In this document: in pieces, positions 17,430-26,436 of the stretch
How the letters are laid out: each line of letters starts with the position of its first letter
Numbering within the stretch: the stretch's first letter is position 1
Assembly: GCA_913061495.1 (NCBI GenBank)
Contig: CAJXVG010000004.1
Location: forward strand, 1-56,154
Reading direction: 5' to 3'
DNA from: an uncultured Winogradskyella sp.
GTDB taxonomy: Bacteria; Bacteroidota; Bacteroidia; Flavobacteriales; Flavobacteriaceae
Length of the DNA: 56,154 bases
Notes under the pieces: generated by a model
What the model saw: the letters and a program-made list of their open reading frames with translations, nothing else
Database searches by the model: none
Told to the model about the DNA's origin: nothing
Program-made: the position numbers and the translations under genes

Positions 17430-20264
17430 CTAGTTTACTTGCTTTAAAATAGTGAGTGTCTCAATAGCAAAAGCTTTAACTTCCTTGTTTTTCTGAAGGG
17501 TAAACTGATGCACCAAGGAGGTGTAAGATGTATCTTTTAGTATTTGTAATAAGTGCAGAACTTCAAGTTTAATGCGTTTGCCACGGTTCTTCATAAGTGT
17601 TTGTAACAATAAGCGTTCAGAAAGAATGTCAACTTGTAACATGGTATCCTTGTCCAAGTTTTTATTATCTACGTTGTAATATTCAATTAAAGGCAATATT
17701 TGGGTTTTAATTTGACTCTGTAGTAAGTTGTCTAAAAACTCCATAGCATTAACTTGAGCTTCCTTAACGTCACTTATTAAACCAGAATAACTCACCTTTA
17801 TGTCTGCTTCGTCATAAAGTAATTCCAGAACTTTAAACACGGTTTTTAGGCTCATGTCTAATTGCTCTTCTAATACTGTAATAATACTATTTCTAGATAT
17901 TTTCAATTCAATTTCTTTGTCAGAAGGCTCTTGGTTAGAGTTAGTATTATTAATAGCCCTTAACGAGGCCAATGCTGTTAACGTTTCCTTTCCGTATTTA
18001 CATTCACGTATTATTTCTTTTTTTAAACGTCTTTTACTGATGTTAAGCGATTCGTTTTTTGATTTTAATTTATTCAAGGCTTTTGATGCTTCAAAACGAA
18101 TAATTATGTCCTTGCTTTTTAGAAAACGCAAAAGAATCTTAATTGATTTTTGATTGTTAAAAGAACCAATTAATGACGGTATATGACGCTTAGAAGTATT
18201 GGTTAAATCTTCATTATCTTCTAACTTTAAAATTGTGTTTGTAATACTACTCCCATATTTTTTTAAAGCTTTTTTAGCCGTCTTCCGGTAGGTTCTATCA
18301 GACAATAATTCTAGTAAGATTTTACTGTATTGCTCGCTAGACGTTATACCTGCTGCCTTTATAGCATATTTAACGATGTAGGGATTTTTATTTTGAAGAT
18401 TAACTGAGATATAAGAATAGTGTTTTTCCATTCTAGAATATGCAATAGTCAACAATAGTTTAGCGATATCAACTTGTCGCGTAACATCGTCACTTAGCAT
18501 TAATTCATTTAGCCTATCGTTAATTCTTCGGTCAAGTTGAAAACCTTTTGATAGACTATGGTTATCCGTAACTTCTTTGGCCAAACAGAGTAGGGCAGCA
18601 CTAGAAATTAAAGAGTCTTTGTGGTCTAGATATTCCGAAAAAAAATCGTTTTGAGACAAATTGGATCGTTCTAAAATATAGGTCAACGTAGTATGTACCA
18701 GTTGATCATCATTAGAATAAATAAATGTTTTAATTTTTTCTAGTGCGGCACCTTTGTCATAAATATAGAGTTGTTTTATTGTTTCCGTTTTCACTTTATT
18801 AGAGGGAAAGTCCAACAGATTAATAATTTCAGGTTTTAGCGCCTTAATTTTATATACACTCAACCTGTTTAGTACAGCTAAAATGTCTTCTTCATTGTCC
18901 GATTGTAATATTTGGCGAGTGTAATTTACCGTCTTTTCTTTTTTGAAGCTTTTTTTATCGGTGGATTTAGCTGATAAATTTCGTTGAATATTGAGTCGAA
19001 AAGAATTAAAATAGGCTTCACGTAGTTTGTAAATGAGAATGATCCAAGCAAAAGTTAGCAGCAAAATAATAATGCTTATATACCATGTAGGTAAATCAAA
19101 ACGTTGCACCAGTAAAATTAGCATCAATCCAGCCAATCCTGTTGCAAAACTATCAACAGCAACATCAATAAATGATTTTGCCTGATTTTTAATATTGAAA
19201 GGCACTGGCATAATGGACAATTCTACAGCTGCTTTATTTATAGACTGTTTAAAACTGCCGTCAATACCTTTTATAATAACAAGAACCCATAATTCAGGAA
19301 AAGTTAAAAACAACAAACTGCCTAAAGCAATACCCAAAGGTAGAATTAATAAAGTAGTGGACACACCAAGTTTACTTAATACTCTATTGGTTAAAAACAA
19401 TTGAATGCACAAGGCAATAACATTAAATGTTGAAAACCAAAAACCGAAGAATGATGCCAAATTGTCGGGATCAGGTATGGCTCTATTAGCAAAATCGCTA
19501 AACTGAAAATCTACTAATTTTGCCACAATCACTCCCAAACCTGTAATTAAAGCTAAGTAGGTTAGGTGTTTTGACTTTGAAATAATTTTTAAAGCTGGTT
19601 CTTGTGATATGGCGCTATCTTGATGTTTTCGCTGTGCTCTTACATATATATTCAGTTTTTTAATTCTTAAACTCCAAATTTTATGAAGAATGGGAATACA
19701 CGTTAATAACAGAATAGCAGCTACTATTATGGCAGAAACATTTCCAAAACTCGATACTATAACACTGGTTAAATAACCACCAAACACACCACCTGCAATA
19801 GCACCAGCACCAATAAAACCAAATAATCGCTTGGCTTCTCTTGTGTTAAATACCAAATTGGCTAAAATCCAAAATTGAGAGGTAGTTATTACAGCAAAAA
19901 GAGAAACACTGATATAGTAGAAGTAAAGTAACCAATGGCTTAAGTTAGAGGTTTCTATAATTATTGCTAAAACAATAAAACTTAGGGCAAAGACAATAAG
20001 AGAAATACTTGTAACTTTTTTAAACGAAAATCTTTTCACCCATTTATTATAGAAATAAGTGGTAATTACAGCTATCAACGCTACTAAAAGGTAACCATAA
20101 GGTAATTGTTCTGCTCCTAATTCAGATAGAAATAATGCGTTGATAATTGGTTTAATAATCAACAAAACGGTGATTACTAAAAAGATATAAATTTGCATTA
20201 AAAAAGAGATGTATATTTCACCATCTCTTATTCCAAAGGTTTTATTTAAAAATAGTCTTATCAC
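17430..20264 (-). CDS. NTT-type nucleotide carrier (ATP/ADP translocase-like) fused to HEAT repeats
   Basis: A 944-residue protein. Residues 1 to about 420 hold roughly 11-12 membrane helices. The segment near 345-375 (ELSIMPVP...AKSFIDV) resembles the E-x-YLP...AK-x-FIDV signature of the TLC/NTT nucleotide transporters rather than general MFS loops. Residues about 450-944 are soluble helical repeats of HEAT type (e.g. IIRFEASKALNKLKS). NTT proteins exchange ATP for ADP or import nucleotides in intracellular bacteria and plastids; HEAT-fused homologues occur in free-living bacteria, where their role is unsettled. It lies 10 nt after a serine hydrolase gene and converges on the exported dikinase operon with 12 bp between stops. 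Confidence 0.72.
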   Translation of the reverse strand: MIRLFLNKTFGIRDGEIYISFLMQIYIFLVITVLLIIKPIINALFLSELGAEQLPYGYLLVALIAVITTYFYNKWVKRFSFKKVTSISLIVFALSFIVLAIIIETSNLSHWLLYFYYISVSLFAVITTSQFWILANLVFNTREAKRLFGFIGAGAIAGGVFGGYLTSVIVSSFGNVSAIIVAAILLLTCIPILHKIWSLRIKKLNIYVRAQRKHQDSAISQEPALKIISKSKHLTYLALITGLGVIVAKLVDFQFSDFANRAIPDPDNLASFFGFWFSTFNVIALCIQLFLTNRVLSKLGVSTTLLILPLGIALGSLLFLTFPELWVLVIIKGIDGSFKQSINKAAVELSIMPVPFNIKNQAKSFIDVAVDSFATGLAGLMLILLVQRFDLPTWYISIIILLLTFAWIILIYKLREAYFNSFRLNIQRNLSAKSTDKKSFKKEKTVNYTRQILQSDNEEDILAVLNRLSVYKIKALKPEIINLLDFPSNKVKTETIKQLYIYDKGAALEKIKTFIYSNDDQLVHTTLTYILERSNLSQNDFFSEYLDHKDSLISSAALLCLAKEVTDNHSLSKGFQLDRRINDRLNELMLSDDVTRQVDIAKLLLTIAYSRMEKHYSYISVNLQNKNPYIVKYAIKAAGITSSEQYSKILLELLSDRTYRKTAKKALKKYGSSITNTILKLEDNEDLTNTSKRHIPSLIGSFNNQKSIKILLRFLKSKDIIIRFEASKALNKLKSKNESLNISKRRLKKEIIRECKYGKETLTALASLRAINNTNSNQEPSDKEIELKISRNSIITVLEEQLDMSLKTVFKVLELLYDEADIKVSYSGLISDVKEAQVNAMEFLDNLLQSQIKTQILPLIEYYNVDNKNLDKDTMLQVDILSERLLLQTLMKNRGKRIKLEVLHLLQILKDTSYTSLVHQFTLQKNKEVKAFAIETLTILKQVN

Positions 20265-20274
20265 TTATTTGGAT

Positions 20275-21246
20275 TCATGCTTTACCTTGCTTCTCCAAAG
20301 TTCGTACTTTTTTCATGACTTTTTCTAATGGTACCACTAAATCTCGTATAATTTTTTCACCATAGCCATTATCTATTAGTGCAACTATAATATATCTACG
20401 TTTAGGACCCCAAACTAAAGCTGAATCAGAGTGGTAATTTCTCCAAGACCCAGATTTTCTATAAATATCTGCTTTGGGAGCTATTTTATCCAAAGTATTT
20501 ACAAATTTGTGGTGTAATGCAGGGTTTTTCATAATTTCAAGCATTTCTTTAGAACGCTTATCATTAATGAGGTTGCCCATAACCAATTGATAATAGAAAC
20601 TACATACTTGGTTGGTTGTGGCCGCGTGACTTAAATTTTTTAATGGTTCTCTATTGGTGTCGCCACCTCCGCCATAACGTTTGCCTACCCAAAGTCCACC
20701 ACCAGTTTCCTCATCATATAACGCATGTTGGGGTGATCTTAATACTTCTTCGATTTTTGCATATCCCACACGGTTTATCATACGGGTTGTAGCTGCGTTG
20801 TTAGATTTGCTAATCATTAATTTCATGTCATTCTGAATTTCTTCAGAATCTTCCAATTCTCCCTTTTCAAGGGCATCCATAGACGCTAACAAAACTGCTA
20901 TTTTGGGTAAACTGGCAGCATACATCATATTGTTATCGTTGATCCCAGCGTATTTGATGTTGTCTAAATCTGTTAGATCAACTATACCAATAGCCATATG
21001 TTCATTATTGATTAAGTTCTTCCATAATTTATCCTTGTTAACTTCTTCTATTAAGATATCTTGAAGAATATTATCCCTCAAATCTGAAATTTTGAAAATT
21101 GTATCTGATGTTGTTATGGGTAACGTTGCTTTAACTTGCTGTTTAGAGACATTCTGAGTGATATCTGCTAATAATTTTGGTTTTGGTGTTTGGGCTTCGC
21201 AGTTTAAGACCAATAGGAAAGATAATGCTATAAAAATGTATTTCAT
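20275..21246 (-). CDS. Exported serine hydrolase, class A beta-lactamase fold (second copy)
   Basis: About 323 residues from the ATG at 21246 (MKYIFIALSF, a clean signal peptide; an in-frame ATG at 21270 adds eight residues). The signal ends in LNCEAQ, which may be a poor lipobox or a signal peptidase I site. Numbering from 21270, the active-site motifs are SLPK (Ser120, Lys123), SNN (156-158) and KSG (272-274). It shares the motif spacing and fold class of the hydrolase at 16113-17417 but is clearly diverged. It is the first gene of the operon with the HEAT-fused carrier, 10 nt upstream of it. Substrate unknown; the gene context argues against a resistance beta-lactamase. Confidence 0.83.
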   Translation of the reverse strand: MKYIFIALSFLLVLNCEAQTPKPKLLADITQNVSKQQVKATLPITTSDTIFKISDLRDNILQDILIEEVNKDKLWKNLINNEHMAIGIVDLTDLDNIKYAGINDNNMMYAASLPKIAVLLASMDALEKGELEDSEEIQNDMKLMISKSNNAATTRMINRVGYAKIEEVLRSPQHALYDEETGGGLWVGKRYGGGGDTNREPLKNLSHAATTNQVCSFYYQLVMGNLINDKRSKEMLEIMKNPALHHKFVNTLDKIAPKADIYRKSGSWRNYHSDSALVWGPKRRYIIVALIDNGYGEKIIRDLVVPLEKVMKKVRTLEKQGKA

Positions 21247-21304
21247 TAAGTTATAAGTTTTAAAATTCATGCATATACGTGCAATATGTGTACCATGGTT
21301 GATA

Positions 21305-21331
21305 CAAATGTAAATATTATAAATGAATTAA
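21305..21331 (-). promoter_or_regulatory. Candidate promoter of the hydrolase-carrier operon
   Basis: On the minus strand TACATTTG (21312-21305) matches TAnnTTTG exactly, with TTA (21331-21329) 16 bp upstream. It lies 35-59 nt before the two possible starts of the serine hydrolase. The rest of 21271-21460 holds no gene. Confidence 0.45.
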
Positions 21332-21460
21332 CATTTATTTTAACTTATTGGTTGTGAGAGTGTACAGTATTTTTATAGAAATAGATTTTATATTAATTAT
21401 TTAAATGGGAATCCTCTGTTTTTAAAATTTGATAATCTTTTCGAAGGTTTAATATTTTCT

Positions 21461-23002
21461 TTACAAAGGAATATTTCCATGTTTACGATGAGGCCTAATT
21501 ACTTCCTTGTTTTCAAGCATACTGAACGCTTTTATCAACTTTCGTCTTGTGTTTTTTGGCAGAATAACTTCATCAATAAAGCCACGTTCTGCAGCACTAT
21601 AAGGATTTGCAAAAAGTTGTGCATATTCAGCTTCCTTTTCTTTCCATTTAGCTTCTTTATCCTCAGCGTTTGAGATTTCTCGCTTAAAAATAATTTCAGC
21701 AGCACCTTTGGCTCCCATAACTGCAATTTCGGCATTTGGCCATGCAAAATTCATGTCAGCTCCTATGTGTTTAGAATTCATTACATCATATGCTCCGCCA
21801 TAAGCTTTCCTCGTAATTACAGTAACTCTAGGTACAGTAGCTTCGCTAAAAGCATATAGTAATTTTGCTCCGTTAGTAATAATTGCATTCCATTCTTGGT
21901 CTGTACCTGGTAAAAATCCTGGTACATCTTCTAAAACTAATAATGGAATATTAAAAGCATCGCAGAAGCGAACAAAACGAGCTCCTTTTCTAGAGCTATC
22001 TACATCTAATACACCTGCTAAAAACATTGGTTGATTGGCAACAATTCCTATAGGTTTACCTCCTAAATGTGCAAAACCGACGATTATATTTTCAGCATAG
22101 TCTTTGTGAATCTCATAAAATGAATTTTCATCAATTATACCTTCAATAACCTGATGCATATCATAGGGCTTGTTAGAACTTTCAGGAACGATATCAGATA
22201 AAGTTTCTCTTATTTCATCACTCAACTCATAATCTAGAGAAGCAGGTTTATCCTTGTTACTTTGTGGTAAATATTTTAAAAGTTGTTTAATATCTTCCAA
22301 ACATTCTACATCGTTAGTAGCTGTTTTGTGAGCCACACCAGATTTTGACGAATGGACACTTGCACCTCCTAATTCTTCACTGGTAATTTCTTCATTTGTT
22401 ACTGTTTTTACTACGTTTGGACCTGTTACAAACATATAACTGGTATCTTGAACCATCAGTGTAAAATCTGTCATAGCAGGTGAATAAACCGCACCACCAG
22501 CACAAGGTCCCATAATAGCTGAAATCTGTGGAATAACTCCTGAGGACTGCACGTTACGATAAAAAATATCTGCATAGCCTCCCAATGATCTAACTCCTTC
22601 TTGGATACGTGCTCCTCCAGAATCATTTAGTCCAACAATAGGTGCTCCAACATTTAACGCCATATCCATAATCTTACAGATTTTCTCAGCATGGGTTTCA
22701 GATAATGAACCTCCAAAAACAGTGAAGTCTTGAGCAAAAACATAGATAAGTTTCCCATTAACCGTACCATAACCTGTTACTACACCATCACCATAAAACT
22801 TTTGGTTTTCCATGCCAAAATCTTTAGTTCTATGAGTTACAAGAGCACCTATTTCCTCAAAAGAACCTTCATCTAAAAGGTAAGTTACACGTTCTCTTGC
22901 AGTTAGTTTTTTCTTTTGATGCTGCTTATCTATTCTTGCTTGTCCACCGCCTAGTTTCGTTTGTTCAAGTTTCTCGTTTAGTGTTTTTATTTTGGAATCC
23001 AT
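21461..23002 (-). CDS. Acyl-CoA carboxylase carboxyltransferase subunit (propionyl/acetyl-CoA carboxylase beta type)
   Basis: A 513-residue carboxyltransferase that moves CO2 from carboxybiotin to an acyl-CoA. It is the fused alpha/beta form of PccB-type enzymes: the N-terminal half has the [16 protein letters not shown] and GGARIQEGV segments and the oxyanion loop [11 protein letters not shown]; the C-terminal half has [14 protein letters not shown] and [11 protein letters not shown]. It is the last gene of a three-gene set (carrier protein, biotin carboxylase, carboxyltransferase), which together make a complete enzyme. Whether it prefers acetyl- or propionyl-CoA cannot be fixed by eye. An inverted repeat lies in the 84-bp gap before it. 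Confidence 0.92.
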   Translation of the reverse strand: MDSKIKTLNEKLEQTKLGGGQARIDKQHQKKKLTARERVTYLLDEGSFEEIGALVTHRTKDFGMENQKFYGDGVVTGYGTVNGKLIYVFAQDFTVFGGSLSETHAEKICKIMDMALNVGAPIVGLNDSGGARIQEGVRSLGGYADIFYRNVQSSGVIPQISAIMGPCAGGAVYSPAMTDFTLMVQDTSYMFVTGPNVVKTVTNEEITSEELGGASVHSSKSGVAHKTATNDVECLEDIKQLLKYLPQSNKDKPASLDYELSDEIRETLSDIVPESSNKPYDMHQVIEGIIDENSFYEIHKDYAENIIVGFAHLGGKPIGIVANQPMFLAGVLDVDSSRKGARFVRFCDAFNIPLLVLEDVPGFLPGTDQEWNAIITNGAKLLYAFSEATVPRVTVITRKAYGGAYDVMNSKHIGADMNFAWPNAEIAVMGAKGAAEIIFKREISNAEDKEAKWKEKEAEYAQLFANPYSAAERGFIDEVILPKNTRRKLIKAFSMLENKEVIRPHRKHGNIPL

Positions 23003-23020
23003 GTTATTCTTATTTTTGTC

Positions 23021-23041
23021 ATTCTGAATAAAATTCAGAAT
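23021..23041. repeat. 9-bp inverted repeat, remnant of a dispersed flavobacterial element
   Basis: ATTCTGAAT (23021-23029), spacer AAA, then ATTCAGAAT (23033-23041) form a perfect 9-bp stem. With the preceding GTC it resembles the GTCATTCTGAA..TTCAGAATCT element that I recognise as scattered through flavobacterial intergenic regions. It sits inside the carboxylase operon and could attenuate or process the transcript; it lacks a following T-run. Confidence 0.6.
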
Positions 23042-23086
23042 CTAATTTATTAACGTAATAACCGCAACTCAGGCAGAATTACAATT

Positions 23087-24529
23087 TTAATTATTCGGTG
23101 TTCTAAGTATTTTCAGGTCTTTTAAATACTGTTTTAATGCAATTTTAGCTGCGAGTTCAGCTTCAATTTTATGCTGATTTTCCAATAGGCTAGGTGAGTA
23201 GTATTTTTTCACAAAGTGTGTATCAAAATCACCAGTTCTAAAAGCTTCATGCTCACAAACAAAACGCCCAAAAGACAAAGTGGTTTCTACACCTTTTATG
23301 TGATAATTGTCTATGGCTTTTATCATTAGCTCAATAGCTTCTTCACGTGTTTTTCCGTAAGTTATTAGTTTTGAAAGCATAGGGTCATAATAAATAGGAA
23401 TATCCATCCCTTCTTCAAAACCATTATCTACTCTTATATTTTCTCCTTTTGGAAGTTGATAAACCTCTAAATTACCAACGCTTGGTAAAAAATCGTTCAT
23501 CGGGTCTTCTGCATACACACGTAATTCTAATGCATGGCCGTTGATTTTTAAATCCTCTTGGTTAATATTCAACTTTTCTCCTCGTGCTACTTTAATTTGA
23601 AGCTCAACTAAATCTACACCAGCAATCCATTCCGTTACAGGATGCTCTACTTGTAATCTGGTATTCATTTCAAGGAAGTAGAAATTATGGTTTTCATCTA
23701 ATAAAAACTCAACTGTACCAGCACCAATATAATCACAAGATTTTGCCACATTGATAGCTGCTTCACCCATTTTTTGTCTTAATTCTGAAGTCAATACGGC
23801 AGAAGGAGCTTCCTCAACTACTTTTTGGTGACGACGTTGTATTGAGCATTCACGTTCAAATAAGTGCAAATAATTACCATGTATATCTGCCATAATTTGA
23901 ATTTCGATATGGCGAGGTGAGGCAACATATTTTTCAATAAAAACAGAGCCATCGCCAAAAGCTGATTTGGCTTCACTGATAGCCCTATCCATTTGAGACT
24001 CAAATTCAGCTTCTTTTTCAACAATTCGCATTCCTTTTCCACCTCCACCAGCTGAGGCTTTAATTAAAATAGGAAAACCGATTTCTGAAGCTATTTTTTT
24101 GGCTTCCTTAATATCAGTTATAGCTTCGTCAGTTCCAGGAACCATAGGGATATTATATGCCTTAACCGTATCTTTTGCGGCTAACTTGCTTCCCATAACC
24201 TGTATGGCTTTAGATTTTGGCCCTATAAAAACAATGTCATTTTTTTCACATAATTCTGCAAAATCAGCATTTTCACTCAAGAATCCGTAACCTGGATGTA
24301 TGCCATCTACATTCAATGATTTTGCAACTTCTATAATTTTATCCCCTTTTAGGTAAGACTGATTAGAAGGAGCAGGACCAATACAAACTGCTTCATCTGC
24401 AAATTTAACGTGAGGTGAATTTCTATCTACATCAGAAAAAACAGCAACGGTTTTAATTCCCATTTTTTTTGCTGTTCGCATTACTCTAATTGCAATTTCT
24501 CCTCTGTTGGCTACTAGTATTTTTTTCAT
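23087..24529 (-). CDS. accC: Biotin carboxylase subunit of acyl-CoA carboxylase
   Basis: A 480-residue ATP-grasp enzyme that carboxylates biotin using ATP and bicarbonate. Visible are the N-terminal KKILVANRGEIAIRV, the substrate-domain GYGFLSENA, the glycine-rich ATP loop KASAGGGGKGMRI, the acidic metal site in FLEMNTRLQVEHPVTE and the C-terminal ELRVYAEDP. Length is slightly above the usual 450. It is the middle gene of the carboxylase operon, 64 bp after the carrier-protein gene. The symbol reflects the family; this may be the biotin carboxylase of a propionyl-CoA-type enzyme rather than the fatty-acid one. Confidence 0.93.
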   Translation of the reverse strand: MKKILVANRGEIAIRVMRTAKKMGIKTVAVFSDVDRNSPHVKFADEAVCIGPAPSNQSYLKGDKIIEVAKSLNVDGIHPGYGFLSENADFAELCEKNDIVFIGPKSKAIQVMGSKLAAKDTVKAYNIPMVPGTDEAITDIKEAKKIASEIGFPILIKASAGGGGKGMRIVEKEAEFESQMDRAISEAKSAFGDGSVFIEKYVASPRHIEIQIMADIHGNYLHLFERECSIQRRHQKVVEEAPSAVLTSELRQKMGEAAINVAKSCDYIGAGTVEFLLDENHNFYFLEMNTRLQVEHPVTEWIAGVDLVELQIKVARGEKLNINQEDLKINGHALELRVYAEDPMNDFLPSVGNLEVYQLPKGENIRVDNGFEEGMDIPIYYDPMLSKLITYGKTREEAIELMIKAIDNYHIKGVETTLSFGRFVCEHEAFRTGDFDTHFVKKYYSPSLLENQHKIEAELAAKIALKQYLKDLKILRTPNN

Positions 24530-24593
24530 GTAAAATTATATTTTTGTTCCTGTACAAGAAGATTTCAGAAACCTTTAAGGAACTAAGCTTTAA

Positions 24594-25070
24594 TTATTCA
24601 AACTCTATTAAAAGAGCATTTTTGTCAACTGTTTCACCTTGTTTTACGGCTATGGATTTTATGACACCATCTCTTGGAGAAGTAAGTGCATTTTCCATTT
24701 TCATAGCTTCAAGGATTAATAAGGTATCATTTTCTTTTACCTCTTGGCCTTCAGTTACATTTATTTCTAAAATTAAACCAGGCATTGGTGCTTTAATGTC
24801 ACTGACTTGTTGAGAAGCTCCGATTTCAAAACCTAAGGCTTCGATTTGCTGGTCTAGTTGATTGTATATATCAACTTCATAAATATTATTATTAACTTTT
24901 ACACTGTAAAGTTTTTTATTGAAATCGGAATGAATTATTGAAGCTTTAATCGATGTATTATCTTGTAAAATGTGAAAGTGATTCGTTGAGTTTTCAACGG
25001 CATCTAACGCTTCTGCCTGTTCTTTTGAAATTTCAAAATCATTAGAAGCATTTACTTTTATTTTGTACAT
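24594..25070 (-). CDS. Biotin carboxyl carrier subunit of acyl-CoA carboxylase
   Basis: A 158-residue carrier protein. The C-terminal lipoyl/biotinyl domain (about 88-158) has the biotin attachment motif EAMKMENAL with Lys124 as the acceptor, preceded by the turn KAPMPGLI. The N-terminal half (about 1-85) resembles the beta-rich linker domain found in propionyl- or oxaloacetate-type carriers and not the proline/alanine-rich linker of fatty-acid AccB. It is first in the operon with the biotin carboxylase and carboxyltransferase genes. This architecture slightly favours a propionyl-CoA-type carboxylase. Confidence 0.9.
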   Translation of the reverse strand: MYKIKVNASNDFEISKEQAEALDAVENSTNHFHILQDNTSIKASIIHSDFNKKLYSVKVNNNIYEVDIYNQLDQQIEALGFEIGASQQVSDIKAPMPGLILEINVTEGQEVKENDTLLILEAMKMENALTSPRDGVIKSIAVKQGETVDKNALLIEFE

Positions 25071-25154
25071 AAATTTTTAGTTTGTTGTATATTTATTAGC
25101 TAATTGCTAAATGCTATGCAAAATATGAAATTTATAAGGTTTTATTTAAGGATT

Positions 25155-25832
25155 TTACAAAGTTTTGAAACTTGAATTTTCTTGATGTTTCCTAATTGCT
25201 TTTTTTGAAAGTAATACACCAACGATGAGTGAAATAAAAGCTCCGATAGAAATGCCTGGAATAAAGTTAATGAACAAAAAGAAATCATAAGCTCCGTGAA
25301 AAAGTACAGCGAGAAAAAGCCCTGACATATTAAATATAAATCTGTTATTTGAGAATTTTGCTTTTCCCATATAATAGCCCATTAAAATACCAAAAATAGC
25401 ATGTGCAGGTACAGCTGTAATAGCTCTTAATATTGCTGTTGTATAACCACCTTGTAACACATACAGTATGTTTTCTGTACAGGCAAAACCCATAGAAACC
25501 ATTACAGCATATACAATTCCGTCATAAGGTTCATTAAATGCTTTTCTGGGTTGGGCAAAATATTTTACCATGATGTATTTACTAAACTCTTCTGCCAACG
25601 CTACAACAAAAAATGCTTGTACAAACTGTTGCCATATACTGTATTCATCTGTTACAGGTATCCATCTCCCTGTAAATAAGTATAAAATGAAAACAAGAAT
25701 AACGCTAAAAATAGCTCCAAGTAGAAAACTTACAAGTAATAAACCATTCGGTTCTTTTTCGTATTTATCTTGAATATAGATATACAGAATTACTACTAAA
25801 ATTGGTGCAACGGCAATTAGGATTAAGCTCAT
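25155..25832 (-). CDS. PrsW family intramembrane metalloprotease
   Basis: A 225-residue membrane protein with about seven or eight helices. The catalytic family motifs are present: EEFSK (Glu81, Glu82) in one helix, a histidine in AHAIFGILMGYYMGKA and a second in LFHGAYDFFL. PrsW cleaves anti-sigma factors in Bacillus; the substrate here is unknown. Its ATG overlaps the TGA stop of the NUDIX gene in an ATGA, so the two are cotranscribed and probably translationally coupled. Confidence 0.87.
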   Translation of the reverse strand: MSLILIAVAPILVVILYIYIQDKYEKEPNGLLLVSFLLGAIFSVILVFILYLFTGRWIPVTDEYSIWQQFVQAFFVVALAEEFSKYIMVKYFAQPRKAFNEPYDGIVYAVMVSMGFACTENILYVLQGGYTTAILRAITAVPAHAIFGILMGYYMGKAKFSNNRFIFNMSGLFLAVLFHGAYDFFLFINFIPGISIGAFISLIVGVLLSKKAIRKHQENSSFKTL

Positions 25833-26386
25833 TTAGCTAATTGGTTTTTTATGCTATTCATCACAAATTGATAATAGGGTTTGTTACTTGCAATGAAGTG
25901 TTTATTGGTTTCGCTATTTTCCAATAAATTTTTGAATTCTAAAAATGTCACGAGTTTTAAAGCTTCAACTTCATTTTTTTGTGGAATTAACTTATCAAAG
26001 TTTACTTTTAATTCGGCAATATACACATGATGAAATTCATTATCTTGTATAGATCCTTCTGCATAGGAAGTCTTATGGAGTTCGGTACAAATTTTTAGTA
26101 AATCATCTTTACTTAACTTAAGTCCCAGTTCTTCTTCTGTTTCTCTTACTGCTGCATTGATTATGGTTTCACCAGCGTCTATATGTCCTGCTGCAGAAAC
26201 ATCCCAAAGTAAAGGGTGAATTTTCTTTTTACGAGATCGTTGCTGTAATAAAACTTCTCCTTTTAAAGTATAGAGCCAAACATGAATTGTATTGTGATAC
26301 CAACCGTTTTTATGAGCTTCTGATTTTAAGGCACTTTTGCCGGTTGGGTTTCCTAATTCATCTACAATGTCTATGTATTCGTCCAT
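25829..26386 (-). CDS. NUDIX hydrolase
   Basis: A 185-residue NUDIX protein. The box G-x5-E-x7-REUXEEXGU is complete, starting at GHIDAGE and running to RETEEELGL. The N-terminal DELGNPTGK and IHVWLYTLKGEVLLQQRS segments are typical of the IPP-isomerase-like/YfcD subgroup, which act on nucleoside diphosphate derivatives or isoprenoid pyrophosphates. Substrate is not predictable. It is the upstream partner of the PrsW gene and lies just past a strong terminator, so it starts its own transcription unit. Confidence 0.88.
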   Translation of the reverse strand: MDEYIDIVDELGNPTGKSALKSEAHKNGWYHNTIHVWLYTLKGEVLLQQRSRKKKIHPLLWDVSAAGHIDAGETIINAAVRETEEELGLKLSKDDLLKICTELHKTSYAEGSIQDNEFHHVYIAELKVNFDKLIPQKNEVEALKLVTFLEFKNLLENSETNKHFIASNKPYYQFVMNSIKNQLAK

Positions 26387-26391
26387 AAAAC

Positions 26392-26428
26392 AAAAAGACC
26401 TTTCAGGTTTTTGAAACCTGAAAGGTCT
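26392..26428 (-). terminator. Rho-independent terminator after the M42 peptidase gene
   Basis: A perfect 15-bp stem (26396-26410 with 26414-26428) closes on a 3-nt loop. On the minus strand it is followed by TTTTTGTTTT, so it terminates the M42 peptidase transcript 8 nt after its stop and separates it from the NUDIX-PrsW pair. Confidence 0.88.
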
Positions 26429-26436
26429 AAAGTTAA

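Noticed and set aside
16113-21270. Antibiotic-resistance beta-lactamases
   Set aside because: Size, insertions and pairing with the dikinase and carrier genes do not fit resistance enzymes; only the fold motifs are shared.
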